64,000 nucleotides of DNA, taken from the NCBI RefSeq assembly GCF_029360805.1, contig NZ_JARKNC010000008.1, forward strand, positions 1 through 64,000, read 5' to 3'. Origin of the DNA: Daejeonella sp. JGW-45. GTDB lineage: Bacteria > Bacteroidota > Bacteroidia > Sphingobacteriales > Sphingobacteriaceae. Positions 7,993-16,937 of this stretch are shown here, in pieces (position 1 is the first letter of the stretch; every line of letters starts with the position of its first letter). The position numbers and the translations under genes were made by a program. The notes beneath the pieces were generated by a model. That model was given only the letters and a program-made list of their open reading frames with translations. It did no database searches and was not told where the DNA came from.

Positions 7993-9417
7993 TTAACATT
8001 CGGGAAGACTTATCGGAACATGAACCGCCAAGCCTCCATCGGAAGTTTCCTTATACTTCGAATTCATATCCAGGGCAGTTGTCCACATGGTCTGGATCAC
8101 TTCGTCAAGGCTTACTTTTGCATTATCCGGATTAGCTTGCAGGGCTAGTTGAGATGCTGTGATAGCCTTTATAGCGCCCATGGTATTTCTTTCTATGCAG
8201 GGGATCTGTACGAGTCCGCCTACCGGGTCGCAGGTTAGCCCAAGATGATGTTCCATAGCGATCTCTGCGGCCATCAAGGCTTGCTGCTGGGTACCGCCCA
8301 GACATTCTGTAAGCGCTGCAGCAGCCATTGCCGAGGATACACCTATCTCTGCCTGGCAGCCTCCCATAGCTGCAGAAATGGTAGAACCCTTTTTGAAAAT
8401 TGCCCCGATCTCTCCGGCATTCAGTAAGAAAGTAATAATTTTATCGTGATTATATCCATCGCAAAATATGATATAGTAAAGCAGTACGGCTGGAACGACA
8501 CCTGCGGCACCGTTTGTTGGCGCCGTAACCACTCTCGCAAAGGCGGCATTTTCTTCGTTAATTGCTAAAGCGAAGCAGCTTACCCAGTCCAATGTATACT
8601 GAAAGCCGCTGCCTTGTTTCCTGATCTGCTCAACCCACTGGTCGAAATCAGAATACTCTGCCCCGGCCAATAGTTTCTCAGAGAGGGCTGCCGCACGCCT
8701 GGTAACTTTCAGTCCCCCGGGCAGTACTCCCGAAGCATGGCATCCGCGATAAGCGCATTCGCACATAACCCGGAAAATGTTTAATAGCCCTGATCTTACT
8801 TCCTCCCGCGAGCGCCATACTAATTCATTTTGATGGACAAGCTCTGAAATTTTCAAGCCAGTCTCGGCAACCCATTTAAGCAGATCGGCTGCATTCTGAC
8901 CAGGATAAGGCAGGTTTTTCCGCTGTTGTTCAAGGCTGCTTTCATCCGCTGTAACAACAAACCCTCCGCCGATGGAATAAAACGTCTGGCTGATAGCCTC
9001 CCCGTTATCCATAAAGGCCTGGAAGGTTAAGGCGTTAGGATGAAAGGGCAAGGATTCCTGGAAAAGGAAATGGATATCTTCCTGCGGGTTGAACCTGATC
9101 GCAAAGGAATTTCCCAAATCCAGCGTTTCAGCAGTATGGATATCCTGAATGATCGAATCGATGAGGCTTGTGTCCATACTTACAGGATCATATCCCGCGA
9201 GGCCCAGCATGACAGCGATATCGGTTCCGTGGCCTCTGCCGGTCTTCGCAAGCGACCCGTATAGAAGAACCTTGATCCGAACCACCTGGCTGAGAAGGTT
9301 CTCTGATCTTAAAAATTGCACGAAACGTTCGGCTGCCCTCCATGGCCCGAGGGTGTGCGAACTTGAAGGCCCTACACCAATCTTAAAAATATCGAATACT
9401 GAGATCTGTTCCTCCAT
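7993..9417 (-). CDS. sdaA: L-serine ammonia-lyase, iron-sulfur type
   Basis: A 474-residue protein from the ATG at 9417 ([20 protein letters not shown]); an in-frame TTG seven codons earlier is less likely. It has the alpha and beta domains of the single-chain enzyme. The N-terminal beta part holds [17 protein letters not shown] and TGRGHGTD. The alpha part holds [34 protein letters not shown] and [16 protein letters not shown], whose cysteines bind the 4Fe-4S cluster. It deaminates L-serine to pyruvate and ammonia in the cytosol. Its stop lies 9 bases from the murQ stop (convergent). A 40-base gap to the upstream heparinase-like gene suggests it is the last gene of the 19.1-8.0 kb operon, so regulation together with glycan catabolism is likely. 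Confidence 0.93.
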   Translation of the reverse strand: MEEQISVFDIFKIGVGPSSSHTLGPWRAAERFVQFLRSENLLSQVVRIKVLLYGSLAKTGRGHGTDIAVMLGLAGYDPVSMDTSLIDSIIQDIHTAETLDLGNSFAIRFNPQEDIHFLFQESLPFHPNALTFQAFMDNGEAISQTFYSIGGGFVVTADESSLEQQRKNLPYPGQNAADLLKWVAETGLKISELVHQNELVWRSREEVRSGLLNIFRVMCECAYRGCHASGVLPGGLKVTRRAAALSEKLLAGAEYSDFDQWVEQIRKQGSGFQYTLDWVSCFALAINEENAAFARVVTAPTNGAAGVVPAVLLYYIIFCDGYNHDKIITFLLNAGEIGAIFKKGSTISAAMGGCQAEIGVSSAMAAAALTECLGGTQQQALMAAEIAMEHHLGLTCDPVGGLVQIPCIERNTMGAIKAITASQLALQANPDNAKVSLDEVIQTMWTTALDMNSKYKETSDGGLAVHVPISLPEC

Positions 9418-9457
9418 TATCTTGTACGTATTTGACAAAGCTTATATTCGATCAAAA

Positions 9458-12400
9458 TTATTCTATTTCGTATAGATCGCCGCTTGTCAAAATAATAAGG
9501 GCCTGTGCTACTCCCCGCGGAGAAAGAATATTCGATATTTCAGAATCAAACCGGATGGTGCTTAAAATATCTCCCGAGGGGGACAAAGCGGTTAGCTGTC
9601 CGCCAGCGGTTGCGGCTAAATAGTGAGGTGTTGAAGATTTAGCAACGCCGGCAACTTTCAGAACCCTGTCGTTCAGGGTTTTTCGAAAGACCGGATTTCC
9701 CTTTTGATCCAATACGTAAAACTGAAAACCTTCTGTACCGACGAGTATTTCATTATTTCCGTCATTATCATAATCGCCATGCCGTATATCATTCACCTCC
9801 CCGCCTACGTTTTTGACCCATAATTCATGGATCTTATCCTTAAAGCGAATATGTCGTACCTCGCTTTGCTTTGATCCCAAAAGAAACGAAGGCAAATCAT
9901 TCATCCCTTTTGCTGCGATAACATCTACAATTTTAAAACCTGGCCCTCCTGTCTTTCCGGCAATTTCGTTCTTTCCCTTTCTTAAAGCATAGTAATAGTA
10001 CTCAAGGCCGAATATCCCTTCGTCTTTACCATCGCCATCGAGATCTGCATATTCCATGTCTTCGATTCCGTAGAAATAGAGAAGCGTATCTGACATCAAT
10101 TTGCCCCGCATATCAAGCTCGTAGATGTATCGGAATTGTGTTCCCACTATCACAACAGGCTCCTTCTCTTTCCCGTTAACATGGGCAAGGCGGATATTTG
10201 TTATCCCAAGTAAGTTGCCTTTGTATTCCCTGTGGGTTTGGTCGTCATTAAATTTATAATTCCACAGTTCCTTACCCCGCGCATCAAGCACGTGCATATA
10301 CCAGTTTTCTGTAGCTATGAATACAAGCGGCTGGTTCCCGGAGTTCTGAATCGAGACTTCATTTACGCGGCCCTTTGCATTAAACGTCCACAATAACCCT
10401 CCGCCAGCACTTATGGCCTGGACTTTACCAGTAAAGCCGCCTAACAAGATCTCATCTGCCTTGTCGCCGTTCAGGTCGCCTTTAGCAGAACTGCTTACAT
10501 TTTCGTTGAATGAATAAAGTGGTTTTCCGGCGTAAGGCAACCCTTTATTTTGACGATTAACCGCCGGAACAAACTGCTTCGAGTTCCTGAGAAATACATC
10601 TACAAACTTTACTATGCTCAGGGCTCCCATATATACCTTGCCAGAGTCGAGCGCTGCTTCTGAAACGGGTTGGCCGGCATCGTCATACCTGAGCATATCT
10701 TTTTTCAGGCTATAGGTCTTCCATTTCCCCTGATTGATATCTATCCTGAAGAATACCGGTGCAGGGAAATGTAAAGCGGTTGATCCGAATCTTATATCTG
10801 TAACGCCAGCTGAGATCAATTCGCCTTTACCTATCAGGTGGACGCTTCCGTTGCTCTGGAATGCCTCGTGATCTATTACTCCTTTGGTTGCCAGCCATTT
10901 CCCGGCGCCGCCTGATATCTCAATAGTACCCTGACTTAATCTTCTGGATCGCAGGGCTGCAGTTTCGCTGGTATGGCTGGACAGAACGTTGATGAAAGAA
11001 GCATTTTCGCCTGCAAGATATTTCTTCTCACCGATCAGCTCGCTTAAAACGGTTTCATTATCTGCGTAAGGATATGGATATACAGTTTTCCAGTATTTTA
11101 TGAAATGACCGTAAATATCTTTTGAGTGCAGGGAGGCATCCGTCAGGCTCTCAATCTTCATCACAGCACCTTTTTGGTCAACCTCAAAGGTATTCTGTTC
11201 TATCTTTACACTACCCATCGATTGCCATAGGTTCCTGAGAAGATACTGGCCCGGCTCATTAATTCTGACGTCATCGTAAACGATAAAAAATTTACCATCC
11301 GGACTGATTATAGTCCTGTCCCAGTCCGTACCATTATAGGAAGGAACCGTACTGCGACTGAAGCTTGTTCCGTTAACATCCCCCACCCAGTCTAATTTCA
11401 CCAAAGAAGGTTTCTTCTTTTGCGTTCCATCTTTTACAATAACAAGCCCGGAGTGATGTTCGGGTGTGTTCTGAATATAATCTCTGTCATTAAGGAACAG
11501 GCGCCCATTGGCGCTATAATTCAATATGGCATTTCCGTCCTGGTGTCCATGTTTCCCGGCAGAAAAGCCGTCAAGGATAAGATATGAATCGGAAATGTCA
11601 TAGCCGGAGCGGAATGTAAGTTTATGAAAGCTATCCTTTTGATCGACGTTCATAACGGGTTGCTTTTCAAGGATCTGCAGCTCCTCATAAACACCCGGCT
11701 CCACCTCTTGTGCCTGAACACGGGAACGAGCGCTGCCCAGGGTTGTTGTCGTGTTTAAATCGACTATATACCTATGGACAGGATAATTGAGATCTGGCAT
11801 TTTCTGACCAGGAAAAGGACCATTTCGGGTGCGTTGCAACAGAAAGTTGTAAACCGGATCGCCGTAATACCACGAGGCGGCATTTAACACCTGGGAATGA
11901 CCCCATGAATAAGCGCTGCTCATACCGAACGGGTAAATATCTCCGCCGCCGGAAAGAGTACCCAGGTTGTCAATCATCATAGAATGCAGGTCGGCACTTG
12001 GGCGAAGTCTTTTCTCGATATACTGAAGGTCGCCGGTTGCCATGGCATAATCAATGTTAACCATTGGAAGATGAGAAAGATAATCGGAACCTTCATCCAT
12101 GCTGATATAGGAGGTATTGCCTTTAAATATCCTCTCGCCGGCATTCCTCCAGGCGGCTATTTCAGGTATTTTATAATATTTTTCGAAGTAATAGACCGAT
12201 CCTACAACTGACATTCCCGGAAATATCTCATGATTCCACCTGGGCGCTTTATCCCTGGCAATCACCAGGTATTTGTCCTTCGCATTCGCTTCGCACGTCA
12301 GGTACATCGCTGAAATTATTTCCCTTCGCTCGGATAAGGAAAATATGGGCGAGGCTTCGAGAACGGTCCAATTCTGAAGGAGCTTTTCACCCTGTATCCA

Positions 12401-13270
12401 CATATTTCTTCTCGCATTCAGCTGTGAATGAGCAGCCGCCGGATAGGCATTAACAAAACGTGCATATCCCAGTAGCAGATCCTTATACATTTTACCGTAA
12501 GCCGGATTCCCTGTCAACAAATAATATTCACCGTATCTTTTTAATTCGGAGATAAGTGCAAGCAATTCATCAGCAATCACCTCGCTGTCCTTCACAGGCT
12601 TTAAAGCCCTTAACAACATGCCGGCTCGTGCGCTTAACCTTGCTTCCTCCTGTGCCGGCTGCTTATTGACCGCACCAAAATACATAGCGGCAGCTTCCGG
12701 AAGCTGCGCTTCGAATTGCCATGGAATAGACGCATCCTCTTGATCTCTAAGAACTGCGGATAAGCGGTCCACCCCGGCACGGGCTCCTTCAAGATCTGAA
12801 ACTGAAATTATTATGGTATTCCCCCCTTTACCGAAAGGGTCGATGACTGTGAGAAGCTGGTATCCGTTCTTACCCGGGTACACGGCGTCTGCATAGGAGA
12901 AGCGCAAACCATAAAGCCGGGCCATTTGCTTGTTATTCCCGAGATTGCCTAACAATATCGTATTTCCAGACCAGCCCTGAGAAAATTTATCCGGATCAGC
13001 GGTATGAAGGAGTGCCTTATCTTCAGTTTTAGCGTCAATAGCTTTCTTTAACCGGGCTCCAAGATCTTTCCACTGCTGATCGCCGGGCACAACAATATTT
13101 ATTTTCCGGACATCAGTGGATCTTTGCAGCGGCCGGGGCTGGAGGTCTTTATATAATGTGTAACCGGCCGGTTTGTTTTGATCGTATTCCGCCCTGGCAT
13201 TGTTAAGACTGCCATAGAGGAACAAAATTGCAACGATTAAGAGCAGGCGAAATCTCATAAGCGTTTTCAT
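9458..13270 (-). CDS. Giant heparinase II/III-like protein fused to FG-GAP propeller
   Basis: A 1270-residue exported protein starting at the ATG 13270; an in-frame TTG lies at 13279. After a signal peptide (LLLIVAILFLYGSLNNARA), residues ~40-195 resemble the N-terminal domain of GH67/GH115 glucuronidases (TILLGNLGNNKQMARLY). Residues ~200-560 form an alpha/alpha-toroid (YISMDEGSDYLSHLPMVNID, GGGDIYPFG). Residues ~560-880 form the heparinase II/III-like beta-sheet domain with GKHGHQDGNAIL (~572), which carries the His normally used in lyase chemistry. From ~930 to the end lies an FG-GAP/PQQ-like propeller with calcium-type loops (DLNGDKADEIL, DLDGDGKDEG, DYDNDGNNEIL). It is probably a polysaccharide lyase. 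The combination of parts is unusual. It starts 5 bases after the dehydratase stop. Confidence 0.75.
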   Translation of the reverse strand: MKTLMRFRLLLIVAILFLYGSLNNARAEYDQNKPAGYTLYKDLQPRPLQRSTDVRKINIVVPGDQQWKDLGARLKKAIDAKTEDKALLHTADPDKFSQGWSGNTILLGNLGNNKQMARLYGLRFSYADAVYPGKNGYQLLTVIDPFGKGGNTIIISVSDLEGARAGVDRLSAVLRDQEDASIPWQFEAQLPEAAAMYFGAVNKQPAQEEARLSARAGMLLRALKPVKDSEVIADELLALISELKRYGEYYLLTGNPAYGKMYKDLLLGYARFVNAYPAAAHSQLNARRNMWIQGEKLLQNWTVLEASPIFSLSERREIISAMYLTCEANAKDKYLVIARDKAPRWNHEIFPGMSVVGSVYYFEKYYKIPEIAAWRNAGERIFKGNTSYISMDEGSDYLSHLPMVNIDYAMATGDLQYIEKRLRPSADLHSMMIDNLGTLSGGGDIYPFGMSSAYSWGHSQVLNAASWYYGDPVYNFLLQRTRNGPFPGQKMPDLNYPVHRYIVDLNTTTTLGSARSRVQAQEVEPGVYEELQILEKQPVMNVDQKDSFHKLTFRSGYDISDSYLILDGFSAGKHGHQDGNAILNYSANGRLFLNDRDYIQNTPEHHSGLVIVKDGTQKKKPSLVKLDWVGDVNGTSFSRSTVPSYNGTDWDRTIISPDGKFFIVYDDVRINEPGQYLLRNLWQSMGSVKIEQNTFEVDQKGAVMKIESLTDASLHSKDIYGHFIKYWKTVYPYPYADNETVLSELIGEKKYLAGENASFINVLSSHTSETAALRSRRLSQGTIEISGGAGKWLATKGVIDHEAFQSNGSVHLIGKGELISAGVTDIRFGSTALHFPAPVFFRIDINQGKWKTYSLKKDMLRYDDAGQPVSEAALDSGKVYMGALSIVKFVDVFLRNSKQFVPAVNRQNKGLPYAGKPLYSFNENVSSSAKGDLNGDKADEILLGGFTGKVQAISAGGGLLWTFNAKGRVNEVSIQNSGNQPLVFIATENWYMHVLDARGKELWNYKFNDDQTHREYKGNLLGITNIRLAHVNGKEKEPVVIVGTQFRYIYELDMRGKLMSDTLLYFYGIEDMEYADLDGDGKDEGIFGLEYYYYALRKGKNEIAGKTGGPGFKIVDVIAAKGMNDLPSFLLGSKQSEVRHIRFKDKIHELWVKNVGGEVNDIRHGDYDNDGNNEILVGTEGFQFYVLDQKGNPVFRKTLNDRVLKVAGVAKSSTPHYLAATAGGQLTALSPSGDILSTIRFDSEISNILSPRGVAQALIILTSGDLYEIE

Positions 13271-13275
13271 GCGAC

Positions 13276-14658
13276 TCAATCAATCTTAAAAAGATTCTGA
13301 TAATGTGGCAAGGGTTCGAATATTCCCCCGCTCCTATCGTAGAAATCCTTATCCAGGGTAAAAACACCGTCTTTCCGTTTAAACCATGATGCACCGGAAC
13401 CGGGGTGATACTTAACCATTTCATCCCAGTTTGTATAATTCATATCGCCATTGGTTTCCATGAGCCCCATATTAATTACGGGGAAGGGAGCCAAGTGCGC
13501 CGCCAGGTTCTTATGCCAGTCGACCAGTATAGGATTTACTGTAAGGTCGGCGCACATACAGGGCACGTTTCTTTCCGAGGCGAGCTTTGCCAGCTTGACC
13601 GACATGCTTAAGGTCTTTGCTATTCCTTTAAGTACGAGCACGCTGTAACCAAGCTCAAACCTCTTCAGGGTTGAGGCTTCATCATGTGCGCTTTCATCCG
13701 CGCCTATCCTGATCCCGAGGTCGGCAACGTTTTCCTCGTTCGTCTCACTTAGTGGCTCTTCGTATAAGAGAATACGGTCAAATGCGCCAATGTTCTTCGC
13801 ATGGTCGAGATACCGTTGTAAGGTTTCCTTCTTCTCGTAACGGGCATTGGCATCCATCGTATAGATGAGCCTGCCATCTGCTGTATGATCTGTCCTGAGA
13901 TCCTTCAGGGTGTTGTGGATCAAGGTCAAGCGCTCCATGTCGCCCTTTAACATCTCTTCCTGTGAACCTGGATACCCTGTCTTTATCTTGAACACGAAGT
14001 ATCCCTGCTGCGCAGCGTCTTTCAAGTCCTGCATAGGCATCCCATAAGGGATCTGATACATGATCGCTATTTTTTCATTGCGATGAGACAACGCCTTTTT
14101 ATATGGGCCGGGAATCATCTCATCGAAGGTATTGTATCCGTTTTCGGCTGCGTAGATCAGCCATGCAGCATTATCTACACTCACCAGGGCGTTGTATACA
14201 AAATTGATATTGAGGTCGGCTTTACCGGTAACTTTCTTTCCTTCAGCAAGTACCAATGGCAGTATTTTGTCGAACAGCTCGACCGGTGTTGTAAAGGGGT
14301 TAGCTCTGACTATATCAAGCGCCCTGTTAACCAGTACGTACATCATCGCATTACCATTGGCCTCGGAATGGAGCGGGAACAGTTCCGCATCGCCGTAAAG
14401 AACGCTCTGGGTAGCAAGTCCGATTTTCTTATTCCCGGATGCTGACTCCATTTGAGATACTGCCTGCCATAACTCGGTAAGATATCCGCCTTTAAAACCA
14501 AATGGTCTTAAAAGTTTTTCGCGTTCAAAGTTGGATTGCGTTTTTACAACCGCAATCATTTTAGAACTATGCTGCGAAGCGTTTGCCATATCGGTCAGGT
14601 CTATTGAACTAATTGCTGCCATGATTCCCGCGCTTTTAACAAATTCTCTTCTGTCCAT
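13276..14658 (-). CDS. Mandelate racemase/muconate lactonizing enzyme family dehydratase
   Basis: A 460-residue enolase-superfamily protein. The leader MDRREFVKSAGIMAAIS resembles a Tat signal, unusual for this family. The barrel carries FKIKTG (~224, Lys acid/base pair), YTMDANARY (Asp ~268), LYEEPL (Glu ~298), IGADES (Asp ~321) and VLKGIAKT (Lys ~343), so the three acidic magnesium ligands and Lys on both sides are present. This is the architecture of dipeptide epimerases and of some sugar-acid dehydratases. With a DHDPS-family aldolase next to it, dehydration of an aldonic or uronic acid is a reasonable inference, but epimerase activity cannot be excluded. Heptamer repeats fill the gap to the aldolase gene upstream. 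Confidence 0.8.
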   Translation of the reverse strand: MDRREFVKSAGIMAAISSIDLTDMANASQHSSKMIAVVKTQSNFEREKLLRPFGFKGGYLTELWQAVSQMESASGNKKIGLATQSVLYGDAELFPLHSEANGNAMMYVLVNRALDIVRANPFTTPVELFDKILPLVLAEGKKVTGKADLNINFVYNALVSVDNAAWLIYAAENGYNTFDEMIPGPYKKALSHRNEKIAIMYQIPYGMPMQDLKDAAQQGYFVFKIKTGYPGSQEEMLKGDMERLTLIHNTLKDLRTDHTADGRLIYTMDANARYEKKETLQRYLDHAKNIGAFDRILLYEEPLSETNEENVADLGIRIGADESAHDEASTLKRFELGYSVLVLKGIAKTLSMSVKLAKLASERNVPCMCADLTVNPILVDWHKNLAAHLAPFPVINMGLMETNGDMNYTNWDEMVKYHPGSGASWFKRKDGVFTLDKDFYDRSGGIFEPLPHYQNLFKID

Positions 14659-14660
14659 GG

Positions 14661-14775
14661 TGATGGGCTTTGGGTTATGGGCTTGGGGCTTAGGGCTACG
14701 TTATTGCTTGGTATTAATTAATTACTTCCTTTTTTTATTCAAATGGGTGGAAGCCCATCACTCATAGCTCCCAGC
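14661..14775. repeat. Inverted pair of degenerate heptamer arrays
   Basis: In the 117-base gap between the dehydratase and aldolase genes, five heptamers of the type TTDGGGC run from 14662 to 14696. A second array in the opposite orientation lies at 14754-14775 (CCCATCA, CTCATAG, CTCCCAG). The outer ends TGATGGGCTT (14661) and AAGCCCATCA (14751) are exact reverse complements. A period of seven does not fit coding DNA. A similar array lies at 44340-44419. Confidence 0.7.
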
Positions 14776-15828
14776 TCAAGCAAGCAAACTCTTTACAAAC
14801 TCATCATCAATAAGTTCGGGATAAGCGTTACAAACCCTGTCGATCTCCTCCATTTGTCCGGGAGATAACTCCTCTTTAGGATTCAGGCACCAGCGGCCCT
14901 CTAGCAATCCCTGGCGGCGTAAGACTTCGTGAATACCGGGTATACATCCATGGAAGCTATGTGCCGGATCGAAAATCGCAGCATTCATATCTGTTACAGC
15001 AATGCCTTTTGTCAGTAAGGCGCTTGCCCCTTCATATCTGTTGGCTTTGCATTGTTTTATTTCTTCAAGAAGTGCGACCGCTTTGTGTGTCCACACTGCC
15101 CAATGTCCAAGCAAGCCCCCCACAAACTCCTTTTCGACAACTTTTCCTTCGACCGTAAAGCTGTATTTTGTTAACAGATCGGCAACAATATTGTCGTCGT
15201 TACCGGTATAAAGATCAATTTCTGCAGCCCGGCTTGACGCACACACTGCTCTTACTACATCAAGCGTTTGATAACGATTAAAAGCAGCTACTTTAATTGC
15301 TTCTATGTTTTTAATTTCAGCAAATTCCCGCCAGAACTCATAAGTAAATATCCGGCCTCCAACTGAGGGCTGCAAGTAGAACCCGACCACCGGAATGATG
15401 GCAGCAACATCGCGTACTCTTTGGAGTATTTCCTTCTCTGACCAGCCTTGCAGGCCACCCATACTCAGGAGGCCCATATCATATCCATGCTTCACAGACA
15501 ATTCAGCTTCAGCGATAGCCTGGGCTGTAGGACCGCAGATGCCGGCAACTTTAATAAAAGGCCGGTCGAGCTTTGCAGCATCGATCTCTTCTGAAGCTAC
15601 TCTTAAAACAGTGTCATACAGGTTGATGGCAGGGTCTCTGATCTCAAACTGAGTCGAATGTACGCCTACGGCAATACCTCCCGCTCCTGATGCCATATAA
15701 TAGCGTGCTAAACCTCTCTGACGTTGTTCGTCAAACTCGCGTGATTCATTTAATGCCAGGGGATGTGCGGGTATAACGGTGCCACTTGTTAACAATGACT
15801 TAAGTTCAGGATTTAATGTTTTTGACAT
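14776..15828 (-). CDS. Dihydrodipicolinate synthase family aldolase/dehydratase
   Basis: A 350-residue class I aldolase-type TIM barrel of the DapA/NanA/KDG-aldolase superfamily. It has VIPAHPLALNESREFDEQRQ at the N-terminus, the GAGGIAVGVHSTQ block in place of the usual GTTGE, and the Schiff-base lysine in EAIKVAAFN (~K178). The VGFYLQPSVGG strand replaces the usual YN motif, so this is a divergent subfamily and not DapA itself. Superfamily members cleave or form a pyruvate-derived imine, for example splitting 2-keto-3-deoxy sugar acids. It has no signal peptide. It is 24 bases from the upstream epimerase gene and shares its operon. It is a good candidate for the final cleavage to pyruvate. 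Confidence 0.78.
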   Translation of the reverse strand: MSKTLNPELKSLLTSGTVIPAHPLALNESREFDEQRQRGLARYYMASGAGGIAVGVHSTQFEIRDPAINLYDTVLRVASEEIDAAKLDRPFIKVAGICGPTAQAIAEAELSVKHGYDMGLLSMGGLQGWSEKEILQRVRDVAAIIPVVGFYLQPSVGGRIFTYEFWREFAEIKNIEAIKVAAFNRYQTLDVVRAVCASSRAAEIDLYTGNDDNIVADLLTKYSFTVEGKVVEKEFVGGLLGHWAVWTHKAVALLEEIKQCKANRYEGASALLTKGIAVTDMNAAIFDPAHSFHGCIPGIHEVLRRQGLLEGRWCLNPKEELSPGQMEEIDRVCNAYPELIDDEFVKSLLA

Positions 15829-15852
15829 AATTAGGGTATTGTATTTAAAAAG

Positions 15853-16869
15853 TTAGAACTGACCTTTTCTCTCCTGGAAATGAGTCGGTTTGTTAATCGT
15901 TTTGCCGCCTGCCTCCAGCCATGCTACAGTCATCTCGATCATCTGACGAACAGTGACTCTTGGGTAACCAAATAATTTATGCGATTTTGAAGCATTGTTC
16001 AAGAGTGCCATGGGCTGGATTTCATTTACAAATTGAGGCTGCTTGCCCATTAACAAACCGAATTGCTCTGCCAGCCATTTTACTGAAAGTGTTTCCGGGC
16101 CTGTAACATTCAAAATATTCGCCGGCGTCTCGCAGTGCAATAATGACCTGATAGCAATTTCATTTGCGTCGCCCTGCCAGATCACATTGACATTGCCCGT
16201 GGTAAGATCAATAGGCTTATCTTCCATGACAGACTTTGCAATTTCAAGCATTACCCCATAACGAAGATCAATAGCATAGTTGAGCCTGTAAATAAGTGTG
16301 GGTATATTATATCTCTCAGAGAAATACTGAAATACACGTTCGCGGCCTAAACAGGATTGGCCGTATTCGCCAACCGGGGCCGGGGTAGTTTCTTCAGAAA
16401 GCCCCCCTGAATTAATAGGCACAAATGGATAAACATTACCGGTAGAAAAGGCAACGATGCGTGAATTCTTATATCGCTCGGCAACCCTGCCCGGCAGGTA
16501 GGCGTTCATGGCCCAGGTAAAAGGTTCTTTTCCTGTTGTGCCAAATTTGGTTCCGGCAAGATAGAGGATATTCGGGGCGTCTGGCAAAGATGCCAGGTCA
16601 TCCTCATTAAGAAGATCTGCTGAAATGGTTTCTATTCCCTCTGCCTCCAATTCCTCACGGGTGCCGGCCTCTGAAAAGCGTGAAATTCCTATTATGCGTT
16701 TATTTATACCAGCTTTTATGATCGCCTTTCGGGCCAATTTGGCCATGCTAGGTCCCATTTTGCCGCCAACTCCCAGTATGATGATATCACCTTCAATTTT
16801 AGCTATATCTGCAACTAAAGCATCTGATGGTTTAAGTAATTCCTGTTCTAAAGCTTCTAACTCGGTCAT
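15853..16869 (-). CDS. NAD-dependent epimerase/dehydratase family protein, catalytic Lys replaced
   Basis: A 338-residue Rossmann protein of the extended SDR type, without a signal peptide. The nucleotide-binding turn is ILGVGGKMGPSMAKLA (G33-G39). FSTGNVYPF gives the Ser/Thr of the active site. The catalytic tetrad motif YxxxK reads YGQSC (Y169 to C173), so the usual lysine is a cysteine. This would impair classical hydride-transfer chemistry, or another residue takes over. Members of the family oxidise, epimerise or dehydrate sugars. It lies 24 bases upstream of the aldolase gene and 68 bases downstream of the Gfo/Idh/MocA gene; with these it could form a sugar-processing module. The specific substrate is unknown. 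Confidence 0.75.
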   Translation of the reverse strand: MTELEALEQELLKPSDALVADIAKIEGDIIILGVGGKMGPSMAKLARKAIIKAGINKRIIGISRFSEAGTREELEAEGIETISADLLNEDDLASLPDAPNILYLAGTKFGTTGKEPFTWAMNAYLPGRVAERYKNSRIVAFSTGNVYPFVPINSGGLSEETTPAPVGEYGQSCLGRERVFQYFSERYNIPTLIYRLNYAIDLRYGVMLEIAKSVMEDKPIDLTTGNVNVIWQGDANEIAIRSLLHCETPANILNVTGPETLSVKWLAEQFGLLMGKQPQFVNEIQPMALLNNASKSHKLFGYPRVTVRQMIEMTVAWLEAGGKTINKPTHFQERKGQF

Positions 16870-16937
16870 TTAAATATATTCTAATAAAACATTGATAACA
16901 ATTAATTCCCGGTGCCATTCCAGCACCAGGCTTTCCA

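Noticed and set aside
9458-13279. Start of the heparinase fusion at 13279
   Set aside because: That codon is TTG and would overlap the stop of the upstream gene; the ATG at 13270 gives the same signal peptide.
13290-13330. tRNA-like GGTTCGAAT box
   Set aside because: It lies inside the dehydratase gene and no acceptor or anticodon stem can be formed around it.
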